A stretch of 64,000 nucleotides of DNA from Hasllibacter sp963833115 (GTDB taxonomy: Bacteria; Pseudomonadota; Alphaproteobacteria; Rhodobacterales; Rhodobacteraceae). The position numbers and the translations under genes were made by a program. Positions 50,581-59,217 of the stretch are shown piece after piece. The stretch covers positions 1,426,001 through 1,490,000 of the forward strand of contig CAWHWS010000002.1 of NCBI GenBank assembly GCA_963833115.1, in the 5' to 3' direction. The notes beneath the pieces were generated by a model. That model did not search any database, was not told the origin of the DNA, and saw nothing but the letters and a program-made list of their open reading frames with translations. How positions within the stretch are numbered: position 1 is the stretch's first letter; every line of letters begins with the position of its first letter.

Positions 50581-52463
50581 CTTTCGGCCCGGGCGCGGCC
50601 GCGGCGGGTGTCGGCGCGCGCGTCGCCGTCGTCGCCCTCGTCGAGCGTGGCGACGAGGGCGGCCTCCAGCTCGGCGTTCAGGGCGTGCACCCGCTCCATG
50701 TAGGGCGCGTTCTGCGAGACCGGCACGCCGGGGCGCCACAGCTCGGCCAGCTCCCGCAGCGCCCGGCGGTCATGGGCGTAGAACGCGCGCTCGGCCTCGG
50801 CGGCCTCGTAATCGGTGAGTCCCATCGCCTCCAGGACGTAGCGGCCGGCGCGCAGGGAGCTGTCGAAAGTCTCCCGCACGATGTCGTCGGCGCCCGCGGC
50901 GAAGAGCTCGTAGACGTGGACCCGGTCGCGGGCGCGCGCGACGATGTGCAGGTCCGGCCGCTGCGCGCGCGCGTAGCGGGCCAGGCGGAGCGCCGCGTCC
51001 CGGTCGTCGAGCGCGATGACGAGGACGCGGGCGGTGGCGAGCCCCGCCGAGGCGAGGACGTCCGGGCGGGACGGGTCGCCGAAGAAGCCGCGGAAGCCGA
51101 AGCGCCGCATGAGGCGCACCGTCTCCATGGAGGAATCGAGGACGGTGACCTCGAATCCCGACCCCTGCGCGAGGCGGTTCACGATCTGCCCGAAACGGCC
51201 GATCCCGGCGATGATGACGGGCGCGGCCTCGTCCATCGCGTCGGCCTCGTCCTCCGGGGAGGCGGCCTCCAGCCGGCGGGCGATCGCCTCGTAGGCGATG
51301 AAGAAAAGCGGGGTCAGGAGCATCGAGAGGGCGACGACCACCATGAGCGTGTCCGCCAGCGCGGTCGGCAGGACCGATTGCTGCACCGCGAAGGCGGTCA
51401 GCACGAAGCCGAACTCGCCGGCCTGCGCGAGCGCCAGGGTGAAGAGCGCCGCGTCCCGCCCGCGCAGGCCGAAGACGAGCGCCAGGGGCAGGAGGACCGC
51501 GGCCTTCACCGCCATGAGCCCCACGGCCATCGCGGCGATGCGCGCGGGCTCGGCGGCGATCAGGTCGAAGTCGATCCCGGCGCCGACGGTGATGAAGAAG
51601 AGGCCGAGGAGCAGGCCCTTGAACGGCTCGATGTCCGATTCGAGCTCGTGCTTGAACTCGGAGTTGGCGAGGACGACGCCGGCGAGGAAGGTGCCGAGCG
51701 CGGGCGAGAGGCCCACGAGGTTCATCAGCGTCGCGATGCCGACCACGATCAGGAGGGCGAAGGCGACGTACATCTCTCGCAGGCGGGCGCGGTCTATGAA
51801 GCGGAAGGCCGGGCCGACGAGATAGACGCCCGCGAGGATCACCGCGCCGACCGCGCCCAGGGTCACCAGCGTGACGCCCCAGGCCGGCAGTCCCTCGACG
51901 AGGCTCATGCCGTGATGCGCGTCCTCGGCATGGACGTCCGGCCGCAGGAAGGAGATCGCGAGGAGGGGCAGGACGGCGAGGATCGGGATGACGGCGATGT
52001 CCTGGCTCAGGAGGACCGAGAAGATCGAGCGCCCGCCGGAGGTGCGCATGAGGCCCTTCTCGTCCAGCGTCTGAAGGACGATGGCGGTCGAGGACAGGGC
52101 CAGGACCAGGCCGGCGGCGGTCGCGGTCGCGAGCGGCAGGCCGATGAGCGTGCCGATCCAGGCGAGCGCGGCGGTGGTCAGGGCGATCTGCAGGCCGCCG
52201 AGGCCGATCAGCTTGCGCCGCATGTCCCACAGGGCGCGGGGGTCGAGCTCGAGCCCGACGAGGAAGAGCATCATCACCACGCCGAACTCCGCGACGTGGC
52301 GCAGGCCCTCGATGTCGCCCGCGATGAGGCCGAGGGCGGGGCCGATGGCGATGCCGGCGAGGAGGTAGCCGAGGACGGACCCCAGCCCCAGCCGCGTGGC
52401 GAGCGGGACGGCGAGGACCGCGGCGCCGAGGTAGATGGTCGCCTGGAGGAGCGCGTCTTCCAT
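50577..52463 (-). CDS. KefB/KefC-type cation:proton antiporter with RCK domain
   Basis: A 628-residue inner-membrane potassium or sodium/proton antiporter of the CPA2 family. About 12 helices span the first 390 residues, with LGYLLAGIAIGPALGLIAG, FGVVMMLFLVGLELDP, SSTAIVLQTLDEKGLM and LLSQDIAVIPILAVLPL as typical CPA2 segments. A cytoplasmic RCK/TrkA_N domain follows: VIIAGIGRFGQIVNRLAQG (GxGxxG) and FGDPSRPDVLASAGLATARVLVIALDD. The C-terminal tail is highly charged. K+ efflux coupled to electrophile or pH protection is the usual role. The 5' region lies next to the large bitopic protein gene. Confidence 0.93.
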   Translation of the reverse strand: MEDALLQATIYLGAAVLAVPLATRLGLGSVLGYLLAGIAIGPALGLIAGDIEGLRHVAEFGVVMMLFLVGLELDPRALWDMRRKLIGLGGLQIALTTAALAWIGTLIGLPLATATAAGLVLALSSTAIVLQTLDEKGLMRTSGGRSIFSVLLSQDIAVIPILAVLPLLAISFLRPDVHAEDAHHGMSLVEGLPAWGVTLVTLGAVGAVILAGVYLVGPAFRFIDRARLREMYVAFALLIVVGIATLMNLVGLSPALGTFLAGVVLANSEFKHELESDIEPFKGLLLGLFFITVGAGIDFDLIAAEPARIAAMAVGLMAVKAAVLLPLALVFGLRGRDAALFTLALAQAGEFGFVLTAFAVQQSVLPTALADTLMVVVALSMLLTPLFFIAYEAIARRLEAASPEDEADAMDEAAPVIIAGIGRFGQIVNRLAQGSGFEVTVLDSSMETVRLMRRFGFRGFFGDPSRPDVLASAGLATARVLVIALDDRDAALRLARYARAQRPDLHIVARARDRVHVYELFAAGADDIVRETFDSSLRAGRYVLEAMGLTDYEAAEAERAFYAHDRRALRELAELWRPGVPVSQNAPYMERVHALNAELEAALVATLDEGDDGDARADTRRGRARAES

Positions 52464-52560
52464 CGGGATGGGCCCCTCGTCGGTTCGGCCCGGGCGGGTC
52501 TAGGGCCGGGGCGGCGCGCTGTCACGCGCGGCGGGGGTCGGACGGGGCTCAACCCGGGGG

Positions 52561-55326
52561 TCAGCCCGCGGGCATCTCCAGCGTCCGGGCGCGGCCGCCC
52601 TTGACGTAGCGCAGGGAGGCGGCGCCGATGGCCTGGACCTGCCCGCCGTCGACGCGGTCGCCGACCTGGACCTTGGTGTAGCGGCCCGACGGCAGGCGCA
52701 CGAGCGCGCGGCGCGCCGAGGAGGTGCCGTAGACGCCGACGAGCGCGACGCGCCGCATGGGGATCGCGTTCTGGACGGTGGCGGCGCGGGCGACGGAGGC
52801 GCGCGTGGGCAGGGCGGGCGCGGACCGGGCGGGTGCGGCGGGGGCCGCGCGGGCCGGGGCGGCGGCGCGCGGCGCGGCGGCGGCGACCGCGGCGGCGGTG
52901 GCCTCGGCGGTGCGGCGCTGCAGGATGGCGGCGGCGCGGGAGGCGATGTTCCCGGGGCGCGCGCCGGGGCGGAGGGAGGCGGCGACCGCGAAGCCGGAGG
53001 CGGTGAACTCGACGACCTCCGGCTGGGGCGCGGCCTCGGCCTCCGGCTCCTCGCCGGCGGCGGGCGCCTCGCCCGGCGGGGCGATCCGCACGAGCGAGGC
53101 GAGCGCCGCGGGGCGCGGCGTGGGCGCGGGGCCGCTGCTCGCCACGCGGGCCTGCGCCTCGTCCTCGGCGGGCGGCGTCGTGCCGGCCGGCGCGGCCGGG
53201 CGGGGCGCTGGGCGGCGGCCGGCGAGGGCGGGATCGGCCAGGGCCAGGGCGACGGCGTCCGAGGCGTCCGGGGCCTCCGTCGCGGGGGGGTCGGCGGCCG
53301 CGTCCTGGATCGGCGGGGCCGGGTCCGCCTCCGGGGCGGGCGCCGTCGCGGCGGCGTCCTCCGGCGTGGGCTCGGCGGCGGTCGAGGCGGTGCCGGCGGG
53401 GTCGGCCGCCTCCGTCTCCGGCTCTGGCTCCGTCTCCGTCTCGGGTTCGGTCACCGCCTCGGGCGGCGGCGCGGCGCGGCGCGGCCGCGGGGCCGGGCGG
53501 GCCTCGGACAGGGCGGGGTCGGCGAAGGCGCCGAGCACCTGCGGCGGGGCCTCGGGGCGCGCGGGCGGGCGCACGGGCGGGAGCCCGGCGAAGAGGAGGA
53601 CGCCGTCGATGCCGCGCGCGCCGTCCGGGTCGGGGTCGGGGCGGGCCAGCGCGGCGCCGGAGGCGTCCGGCAGCGGGGGCAGGCCGATGGCGGGCGCGGC
53701 GCTCCGGGTGGAGGCGACGGCGCCGAGCACCGGGACCTCCGCCCTCGCCTGGGGCGGGCGGGGCCGGCTCGCGTCCACGCTCCCGGCTTCGGGCGCGCGG
53801 GGGGCGGCCTGGCTGGCGGGGGGAATCTGCCAGATGCCGGTCGCCGCGTAGCTCGCGAGGGCCATCTCCTGGGGGGCGGCGTCCGCGGCGAAGCTCGCCT
53901 CGGCGGCCGGCGCGTCCAGGGCGGCGTCGAGCGGCGGCACGGCGCCGGAGGCCGCGAGCGCGAGCCGGTCGAGCGGCGGGTCCGGCGCCGCCTGCACCAC
54001 GGGCACGGCCTCCGTCGTCGCGACCGGCGCCGAGAGCGGACGGGGCGCGCGGCGGACGGCCTCGGCCTCGGCGTCCGGCAGGGCGGGCACGGCCTCCGGC
54101 TCGGCGGCCTCGGGCTCGGCCACGAGGGCGGAGGCCGCCGCGACGTCGAGGGGGGCGGGCCGCTCGGCGGGCGCGGGGGTCGGGGCGTCCGCCTCGGGGA
54201 GGGGGAGGGCCGCGGTCTCGGTGGCCTCCACGGCGATCGCGGCGTCGGCCTCGGCCTCGGGATCGAGGGCGAGCTGCGACGGATCGCCGATCTCCGCCCA
54301 GAGCCAGATCGCGGCGGCGACGAGGGCGACCACCGCCGCCGCGGCGGCCCCCAGCCCCAGAAGCGCCGGCGAGACGCGCGGCGCGGCCTTCCCGCGCTCG
54401 GCGAAGAGGGTGAGGGATTCGGCGATCTCGTCGGGGGTGCGCGCGCGCAGCGGCTCGGCGGGGCGGCGGCCCGTGGCGCCGGTCATGCGGCTCAGGCGGG
54501 CCTCGACCTCCGGGCGGGACGCCGCCGGGGCCCCTGATGGCGCCTGGGGCGCGGTCTGGGCGCGCGGCTCGGCCGGACCATGGGCATCGACCGGATCGAC
54601 GGGGGCGACCGTCTTGCCGGGACCTTCGGGCTCGGCCGGAGCGCCGGATCCGACCGGGCCCCAGCGTTCGGTCGCCATGCGGATCTCGGGCGCGGGGGCG
54701 GGCGCCGCCGCCGGGGCCGCCTCGGCCGGGGCCGGGCCGCGGCGCGAGGAGAAGACGGGGGCGGCGATGGAGCGCTCGGCGGCCCGTACGGGCGCGCCGC
54801 CGCGGGGGATGGCCGCGCCCTGCGCCGCGGCGCCCGCGCCGAGGACGGCCTCGGCCCCGAACGACGCCTCCGCCGGCGAGGCGGCCTCGCTCGCGGGGCG
54901 GGGCGCGGCGACGAGCGCGACGGGGGCGAAGCCGTGGGCGATCGCAAACGCCTCGGCCTCGGCCAGGGTCTCCTGCGCCGCGACCGCGACGACGCAGCTT
55001 CCGTCCGGGACGTCGAACCAGTCGAAGGCGAGCTCGTCCACGGCATAGGGCGTGCGGCCGGCCAGGGCGCCGCGGATGGCGACCTCGCGCTCGGCCTCCG
55101 GGCCGGCGGCGCCCGAGGCCTCCAGATAGAGGAGGTGCTCTGGCGGGATGACGACGCGCACCGGGGCGGGCGCGCCGTCCGTCCGGGCCGCCGCGGCGAG
55201 GTCCGCGAGCGCGTCCTCCATCCCGGCGCCGACGGGGGCGCGGCCGACGACGCGCCATGTCAGGCCGTCCAGGGCGAGGAGGGTCACGGCCTCGGGCGAG
55301 AAGTCGAGCGCGTGGCGCGGCGTCAT
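52561..55326 (-). CDS. Large bitopic protein: GspL-like N-terminus, PilP/GspC-like C-terminus
   Basis: A 921-residue protein, mostly Ala/Pro/Glu. Residues 1-140 look like the cytoplasmic actin-like part of GspL/PilM: VRVVIPPEHLLYLEASGA, LAGRTPYAVDELAFDWFDVP, CVVAVAAQETLAEAEAFAI. A disordered linker follows, then one helix (about 319-343, ALLGLGAAAAAVVALVAAAI). A roughly 510-residue low-complexity, probably periplasmic, stretch ends in a small domain (about 858-921): RVALVGVYGTSSARRALVRL, RYTKVQVGDRVDGGQVQAIG and LRYVKGGRARTLEMP. This recalls the HR domain of GspC or PilP. No other type II secretion or pilus gene is near. Often mislabelled translation initiation factor IF-2-like because of composition. 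Function unknown. Confidence 0.6.
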   Translation of the reverse strand: MTPRHALDFSPEAVTLLALDGLTWRVVGRAPVGAGMEDALADLAAAARTDGAPAPVRVVIPPEHLLYLEASGAAGPEAEREVAIRGALAGRTPYAVDELAFDWFDVPDGSCVVAVAAQETLAEAEAFAIAHGFAPVALVAAPRPASEAASPAEASFGAEAVLGAGAAAQGAAIPRGGAPVRAAERSIAAPVFSSRRGPAPAEAAPAAAPAPAPEIRMATERWGPVGSGAPAEPEGPGKTVAPVDPVDAHGPAEPRAQTAPQAPSGAPAASRPEVEARLSRMTGATGRRPAEPLRARTPDEIAESLTLFAERGKAAPRVSPALLGLGAAAAAVVALVAAAIWLWAEIGDPSQLALDPEAEADAAIAVEATETAALPLPEADAPTPAPAERPAPLDVAAASALVAEPEAAEPEAVPALPDAEAEAVRRAPRPLSAPVATTEAVPVVQAAPDPPLDRLALAASGAVPPLDAALDAPAAEASFAADAAPQEMALASYAATGIWQIPPASQAAPRAPEAGSVDASRPRPPQARAEVPVLGAVASTRSAAPAIGLPPLPDASGAALARPDPDPDGARGIDGVLLFAGLPPVRPPARPEAPPQVLGAFADPALSEARPAPRPRRAAPPPEAVTEPETETEPEPETEAADPAGTASTAAEPTPEDAAATAPAPEADPAPPIQDAAADPPATEAPDASDAVALALADPALAGRRPAPRPAAPAGTTPPAEDEAQARVASSGPAPTPRPAALASLVRIAPPGEAPAAGEEPEAEAAPQPEVVEFTASGFAVAASLRPGARPGNIASRAAAILQRRTAEATAAAVAAAAPRAAAPARAAPAAPARSAPALPTRASVARAATVQNAIPMRRVALVGVYGTSSARRALVRLPSGRYTKVQVGDRVDGGQVQAIGAASLRYVKGGRARTLEMPAG

Positions 55327-55443
55327 CGTCGGGTCATCCTCCGTGGCGGCCGCATCGGCCCTGGCACCGCACCGGCCCCGGCGGGCGGGTCGGCGCCGAC
55401 TGCGTGCCCTCCTAGATAGCGCATCGTCCGCGCTGCCGCAAAG

Positions 55444-55471
55444 CCGGGCGAGGCGGGCTCCCGCCGCCCGG
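55444..55471 (-). terminator. metY terminator hairpin
   Basis: A two-part stem lies 15-42 nt after the metY stop: outer CCGGGC/GCCCGG, a GA bulge, and inner GGCGG/CCGCC with a GCTC loop. It is followed on the minus strand by TTTGCGG. It is the clearest terminator-like structure at this junction. Confidence 0.55.
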
Positions 55472-55485
55472 CCCCGTTCCGCCGG

Positions 55486-56775
55486 TCAGGCGGTCGCCTT
55501 GGCCAGCGCCTGATCGAGGTCGGCGATGAGGTCGTCCGCGTCCTCGGTGCCGATGGAGACGCGCACCACCTCGGGGTCGGCGCCGGCGGCGCGCTGCTGG
55601 TTCTCGTCGAGCTGGCGGTGCGTGGTGGAGGCGGAGTGGATGATCAGCGAGCGCGTGTCGCCGAGATTGGCGACGTGGGAGAAGATCTCCAGCGCGTCGA
55701 TCAGCTTGATGCAGGCGTCGTAGCCGCCCTTCACCGCGAAGGTGAAGAGCGCGCCCGCGCCGCGCGGCGACTGGCGCTTCGCGAGATCGTGATAGGGCGA
55801 GGAGGGCAGGCCCGCATAGGTCACGTAGTCGACGCGGGGGTCCTTCTCGAGCCAGGCGGCGATGCGCTCGGCGTTGGCGACGTGCTTGGCCATGCGCAGG
55901 CTGAGGGTCTCGATCCCCATGAGCGTGTAGTGCGCGGCCTGGGGGTTCATCGTCATGCCGAGGTCGCGCAGGCCGATGGCGATGGAGTGGAACGTGTAGG
56001 CGAGCGGGCCGAAGGTCTCCGCGAACTTGAGGCCGTGATAGGCGGGCTCGGGCTCGCTGAGGGACGGGAACTTGCCCGAGGCGGTCCAGTCGAACGTGCC
56101 GGAATCCACCACGCAGCCGCCGGTGACGGTGCCGTTGCCGGTGAGGTACTTGGTGGTCGAGTGCACGACGAGCGTGGCGCCGTGCTCGATGGGCCGGACC
56201 AGCCAGGGCGTCGCGGTGGTGTTGTCGATGATGAGGGGGATGCCGGCGGCGTCCGCGATGTCGGCCACGGCGCGCACGTCCATGACGTAGCCGCCGGGGT
56301 TGGCGATGGCCTCGCCGAACACGGCGCGGGTGTCGTCGTCGATGGCGGCCTCGATCGCATCCATATCGTCGAAGTCGACGAACTTGGCCTCCCAGCCGAA
56401 GCGGCGGATCGTCTGCGTGAATTGCGTGACCGTGCCGCCGTAAAGGCGGGTGCTCACGACGATGTTCCGTCCCGGCATCATCAGCGGGAACAGCGCCATG
56501 ATCTGCGCCGCGTGGCCCGAGGAGCAGCAGGTGGCGCCGGTGCCGCCCTCCAGCGTGGCGATGCGCTCGGCGAGCGCGGCGACGGTGGGGTTGGTGAGGC
56601 GGGAGTAGATGTAGCCCACCTCCTGGAGGTTGAAGAGGGCGGCGGCGTGCTCGGCGTCCCGGAAGACGTAGGCGGTGGTCTGGTAGATCGGCACCTGCCG
56701 CGCGCCGGTGGCGGGGTCGGGGCGCGCGCCGGCGTGGATCTGGAGCGTGTCGAAGCCGTGGGTCGTCTCGGTCAT
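55486..56775 (-). CDS. metY: O-acetylhomoserine sulfhydrylase
   Basis: A 429-residue PLP enzyme making homocysteine from O-acetylhomoserine and sulfide in methionine synthesis. Family marks: HGFDTLQIHAGARPDPATGARQVPIYQTTAYVF at the start, YSRLTNPTVAALAERIATLEGG, CCSSGHAAQ, and the Schiff-base Lys in TLVVHSTTKYLTGNG (about 205). The C-terminal FSHVANLGDTRSLIIHSASTTHRQL block is characteristic of MetY/Cys-Met enzymes. Length fits. Upstream (56776-56858) is short, and the TRAP dctM gene on the same strand ends there. Confidence 0.95.
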   Translation of the reverse strand: MTETTHGFDTLQIHAGARPDPATGARQVPIYQTTAYVFRDAEHAAALFNLQEVGYIYSRLTNPTVAALAERIATLEGGTGATCCSSGHAAQIMALFPLMMPGRNIVVSTRLYGGTVTQFTQTIRRFGWEAKFVDFDDMDAIEAAIDDDTRAVFGEAIANPGGYVMDVRAVADIADAAGIPLIIDNTTATPWLVRPIEHGATLVVHSTTKYLTGNGTVTGGCVVDSGTFDWTASGKFPSLSEPEPAYHGLKFAETFGPLAYTFHSIAIGLRDLGMTMNPQAAHYTLMGIETLSLRMAKHVANAERIAAWLEKDPRVDYVTYAGLPSSPYHDLAKRQSPRGAGALFTFAVKGGYDACIKLIDALEIFSHVANLGDTRSLIIHSASTTHRQLDENQQRAAGADPEVVRVSIGTEDADDLIADLDQALAKATA

Positions 56776-56858
56776 GGTCGCCTCCCTCGTTCCGGACGCG
56801 GGTTAAGGCGCGGGCGCGGCCCAGGCAATGGCGCAGCGGGGGCGCTCCCCGGCAGGGG

Positions 56859-58262
56859 CTAGCCCAGGAGGAGGCGCGGCAGCCACATGACGATGCCGGG
56901 GAAGGCGACGAGCGCGGCGATGGTCAGGGCGTCGGCGACGAAGAAGGGGGTCACCCCCTGGAACACGTCGCCCACGGTGAGGTCGTCGCGCACGCCGGCG
57001 ACGACGAAGCAGTTGAGGCCGATGGGCGGGGTGATGAGGCAGAACTCCGCCATCTTCACCACGATGATGCCGAACCAGATGCCGACCTCCGCGTCCGAGA
57101 GGCCGAAGGGGCTGTCGGCCGCCAGCACGCCCGGCCCGCCGTTGAGCGCGAGGATCGCCGGGTAGACGATGGGCAGGGTCAGGAGGAGCATGCCGATCGC
57201 GTCCATGAACATGCCGAGGACCGCGTAGGCGAGGAGGATGAAGACGAGCGTGAGCATGGGCGACTGGTCGAGCCCGGCGATCCAGTCCGAGAAGGCGCCT
57301 GGCAGGTCGACGAAGCCGAGGAAGCGCACGTAGATCAGCACGCCCCAGATGATCGCGAAGATCATCGCCGAGAGCTTGGCGGTCTCGACGATGGCGGATT
57401 TCAGGTCCCCCCAGCGCATGCCCTTGGCGAGCGCGATGGCGAGGATGAGCGCGGCGCCGAGCGCGCCGCCCTCGGTCGGGGTGCCGAACGCCTCGCCGAA
57501 CGGGTTGTAGACGAAGAGGATGATGATCGCGACGACCGCCAGGATGGGCAGCGCGCCGGGCAGGGAGGCGAGGCGCTGGCCCCAGGTGAAGCCGCGCACG
57601 GGCGGGCCGAGGCCGGACCAGACGGAGGCCAGGCCGACGACGAGCGCGCCGTAGACGAGGGCGCTGAACGCGCCGGGGAGGAACCCGGCGAGGAGGAGGC
57701 GGCCGACGTCCTGCTCCACGATGATCGCGTAGATGACGAGGATGGCCGATGGCGGGATGAGGGAGGCGAGCGTCCCGGCCGCGGCGACGACGCCGGCGGC
57801 GAAGCGCTTGTCGTAGCCTTCGGAGAGCATCTCGGGGATGGCGATGCGGGCGAAGACGGCCGAGGTCGCGACCGAGGCGCCGGAGACGGCCGAGAAGCCG
57901 GCGGTGGCGAAGACGGTCGCGACGCCGAGGCCGCCCGGGAGCCAGCCGACCCAGCGCTTGGCGGCCTCGAACAGGGCGCGGGTGAGGCCGGCATGGTAGG
58001 CGAGGTAGCCGATGAGGATGAAGGTCGGGATCAGGCTGAGCGCCTGCGAGGCGATCTTGGAATGGGGGACCTGGCCTGCGGTCTTGGCGGCGATCTCCAG
58101 CGCCCAGGGAAGCTCGGCCCAGGCGTAGTCCTTCTTCTCCCAGAAGTTCCAGACGAGGCCGATCAGGCCGGCGGCGGCGGCCGCGAAGCCGACGCGCATG
58201 CCCAGGATCACGAGGAGGAGGAGGAGGCCGGTCACCCACAGCCCGATGTCGAGCGAGGTCAT
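56859..58262 (-). CDS. TRAP transporter large permease (DctM type)
   Basis: A 467-residue protein with about 12 helices, the large membrane subunit of a tripartite ATP-independent periplasmic transporter. Signs: the first helix SLDIGLWVTGLLLLLVILGMRVGFA, ATAGFSAVSGASVATSAVFARIAIPEML (the conserved ASxAT-type loop), LIPPSAILVIYAIIVEQDVGRL and ALLILAYAVLGMFMDAIGMLLLTLPIVYPAI. With DctQ and DctP it would import an organic acid driven by the Na+ gradient. A pair of REP-like repeats sits between it and dctQ. Confidence 0.95.
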   Translation of the reverse strand: MTSLDIGLWVTGLLLLLVILGMRVGFAAAAAGLIGLVWNFWEKKDYAWAELPWALEIAAKTAGQVPHSKIASQALSLIPTFILIGYLAYHAGLTRALFEAAKRWVGWLPGGLGVATVFATAGFSAVSGASVATSAVFARIAIPEMLSEGYDKRFAAGVVAAAGTLASLIPPSAILVIYAIIVEQDVGRLLLAGFLPGAFSALVYGALVVGLASVWSGLGPPVRGFTWGQRLASLPGALPILAVVAIIILFVYNPFGEAFGTPTEGGALGAALILAIALAKGMRWGDLKSAIVETAKLSAMIFAIIWGVLIYVRFLGFVDLPGAFSDWIAGLDQSPMLTLVFILLAYAVLGMFMDAIGMLLLTLPIVYPAILALNGGPGVLAADSPFGLSDAEVGIWFGIIVVKMAEFCLITPPIGLNCFVVAGVRDDLTVGDVFQGVTPFFVADALTIAALVAFPGIVMWLPRLLLG

Positions 58263-58406
58263 CGCGGGGCGCTCCCGCCCGCCCTCGGCCCCTGGCGGGG
58301 CCCCGGGCCGTTGGGCCCGGCGGGGGGCTCCGCCCCCCGCGCCCCCCGGTCTCCCCTTCCAGCGGACGGGTGCCGGACGCGGACGGTGGCGACGGCTCTC
58401 GGCGCC

Positions 58407-58436
58407 GTCATCCTCGGACCCGATCCGAGGATCGCC
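58407..58436. repeat. REP-like 30-bp palindrome, copy 8
   Basis: GTCATCCTCGG-ACCCGATC-CGAGGATCGCC, between dctQ and dctM. It matches the family except for one change near each end. Confidence 0.85.
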
Positions 58437-58461
58437 TGTTCAGGGGACGGGCTCATGGGCG

Positions 58462-58491
58462 GGAGATCCTCCGGTCGAGCCGCAGGATGAC
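58462..58491. repeat. REP-like 30-bp palindrome, copy 9 (inverted)
   Basis: GGAGATCCTCCGG-TCGA-GCCGCAGGATGAC, opposite in orientation to copy 8 and 25 bp away. It has one mismatch in the stem (GCAGG for GGAGG). The 270-bp dctQ-dctM gap holds no other feature. Confidence 0.83.
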
Positions 58492-58532
58492 GGGTCGGGC
58501 GGGGGCCGCACCGCGGTAGATCGCCGACCGCC

Positions 58533-59165
58533 TCACCGCGCGCGCCCGACGATGGCGGCGGCCTCCGCGGCGGCGACCTCCGCCGCGCTCTCGATCAGGG
58601 GGACGGCGACGGGGCGCTCCGCGTTCGCCGCGAAGGCGCGGCCGAACCCCCAGAGCTGGATCGCGAGCCGCGCGCCCAGGATGGCGAACGCGACCGGGAC
58701 AATCAGCTTGGCCGGCCAGATCGGCAGGCCGATATCCATCGAGCTGTCGCGGCTCCACATCGGGGCGTTCCAGTCGAAGCTGCGCCCGAAATGCGACCAC
58801 GTGCCCCAGATTAGCAGCGCGATCACGATCAGCGTCACCAGCGTGGTGACCCACTCGGCCGCCCAGAGCGCGCGCCCCGAGAACCGCCCGATCACGATGT
58901 CCATGCGGATGTGCCCGCCCGCCCTCTGGGTGTAGGACAGGGCGAGGAAGGCGATGAGCGGCATCGCCTGCTCGATCCAGTCGACATAGCCGGGCAGGGG
59001 GCGGCCGAAGAAGTTGCGCCCGCCGACCTGCACCACCGCGAGCCCCATCAGCGAGAGGACCGCGAGCCCGGCGAGCACCGCCATCCAACCCTCCGCCCGC
59101 GCGAGCGCGCGGTCGATCCGGCTCAGCGCGGAGCCGTCCTCCAGGACGTTGGTCGGGGTGCTCAT
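58533..59165 (-). CDS. TRAP transporter small permease (DctQ type)
   Basis: A 210-residue protein with four helices: MAVLAGLAVLSLMGLAVVQVGGRNF, WIEQAMPLIAFLALSYTQRAG, EWVTTLVTLIVIALLIWGTWSHFG and a last one near WPAKLIVPVAFAILGARLAI. The motif GRNFFGRPLPGYVDWIEQ is typical of DctQ. It starts one gene after dctP (52-nt gap). The dctM gene follows 270 bp downstream, a wide gap for this normally compact operon, filled by REP-like elements. Confidence 0.9.
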   Translation of the reverse strand: MSTPTNVLEDGSALSRIDRALARAEGWMAVLAGLAVLSLMGLAVVQVGGRNFFGRPLPGYVDWIEQAMPLIAFLALSYTQRAGGHIRMDIVIGRFSGRALWAAEWVTTLVTLIVIALLIWGTWSHFGRSFDWNAPMWSRDSSMDIGLPIWPAKLIVPVAFAILGARLAIQLWGFGRAFAANAERPVAVPLIESAAEVAAAEAAAIVGRAR

Positions 59166-59217
59166 CGGCCTGCGCCGCCCCGGACGGGGGCGGCGCGCCC
59201 TTCGATCACGTCGGGGC

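Noticed and set aside
50013..52604. Long plus-strand open frame antisense to the Kef gene
   Set aside because: It is an Arg/Glu/Asp-biased shadow of the Kef gene and of cobT. The Kef frame has clear membrane and RCK motifs.
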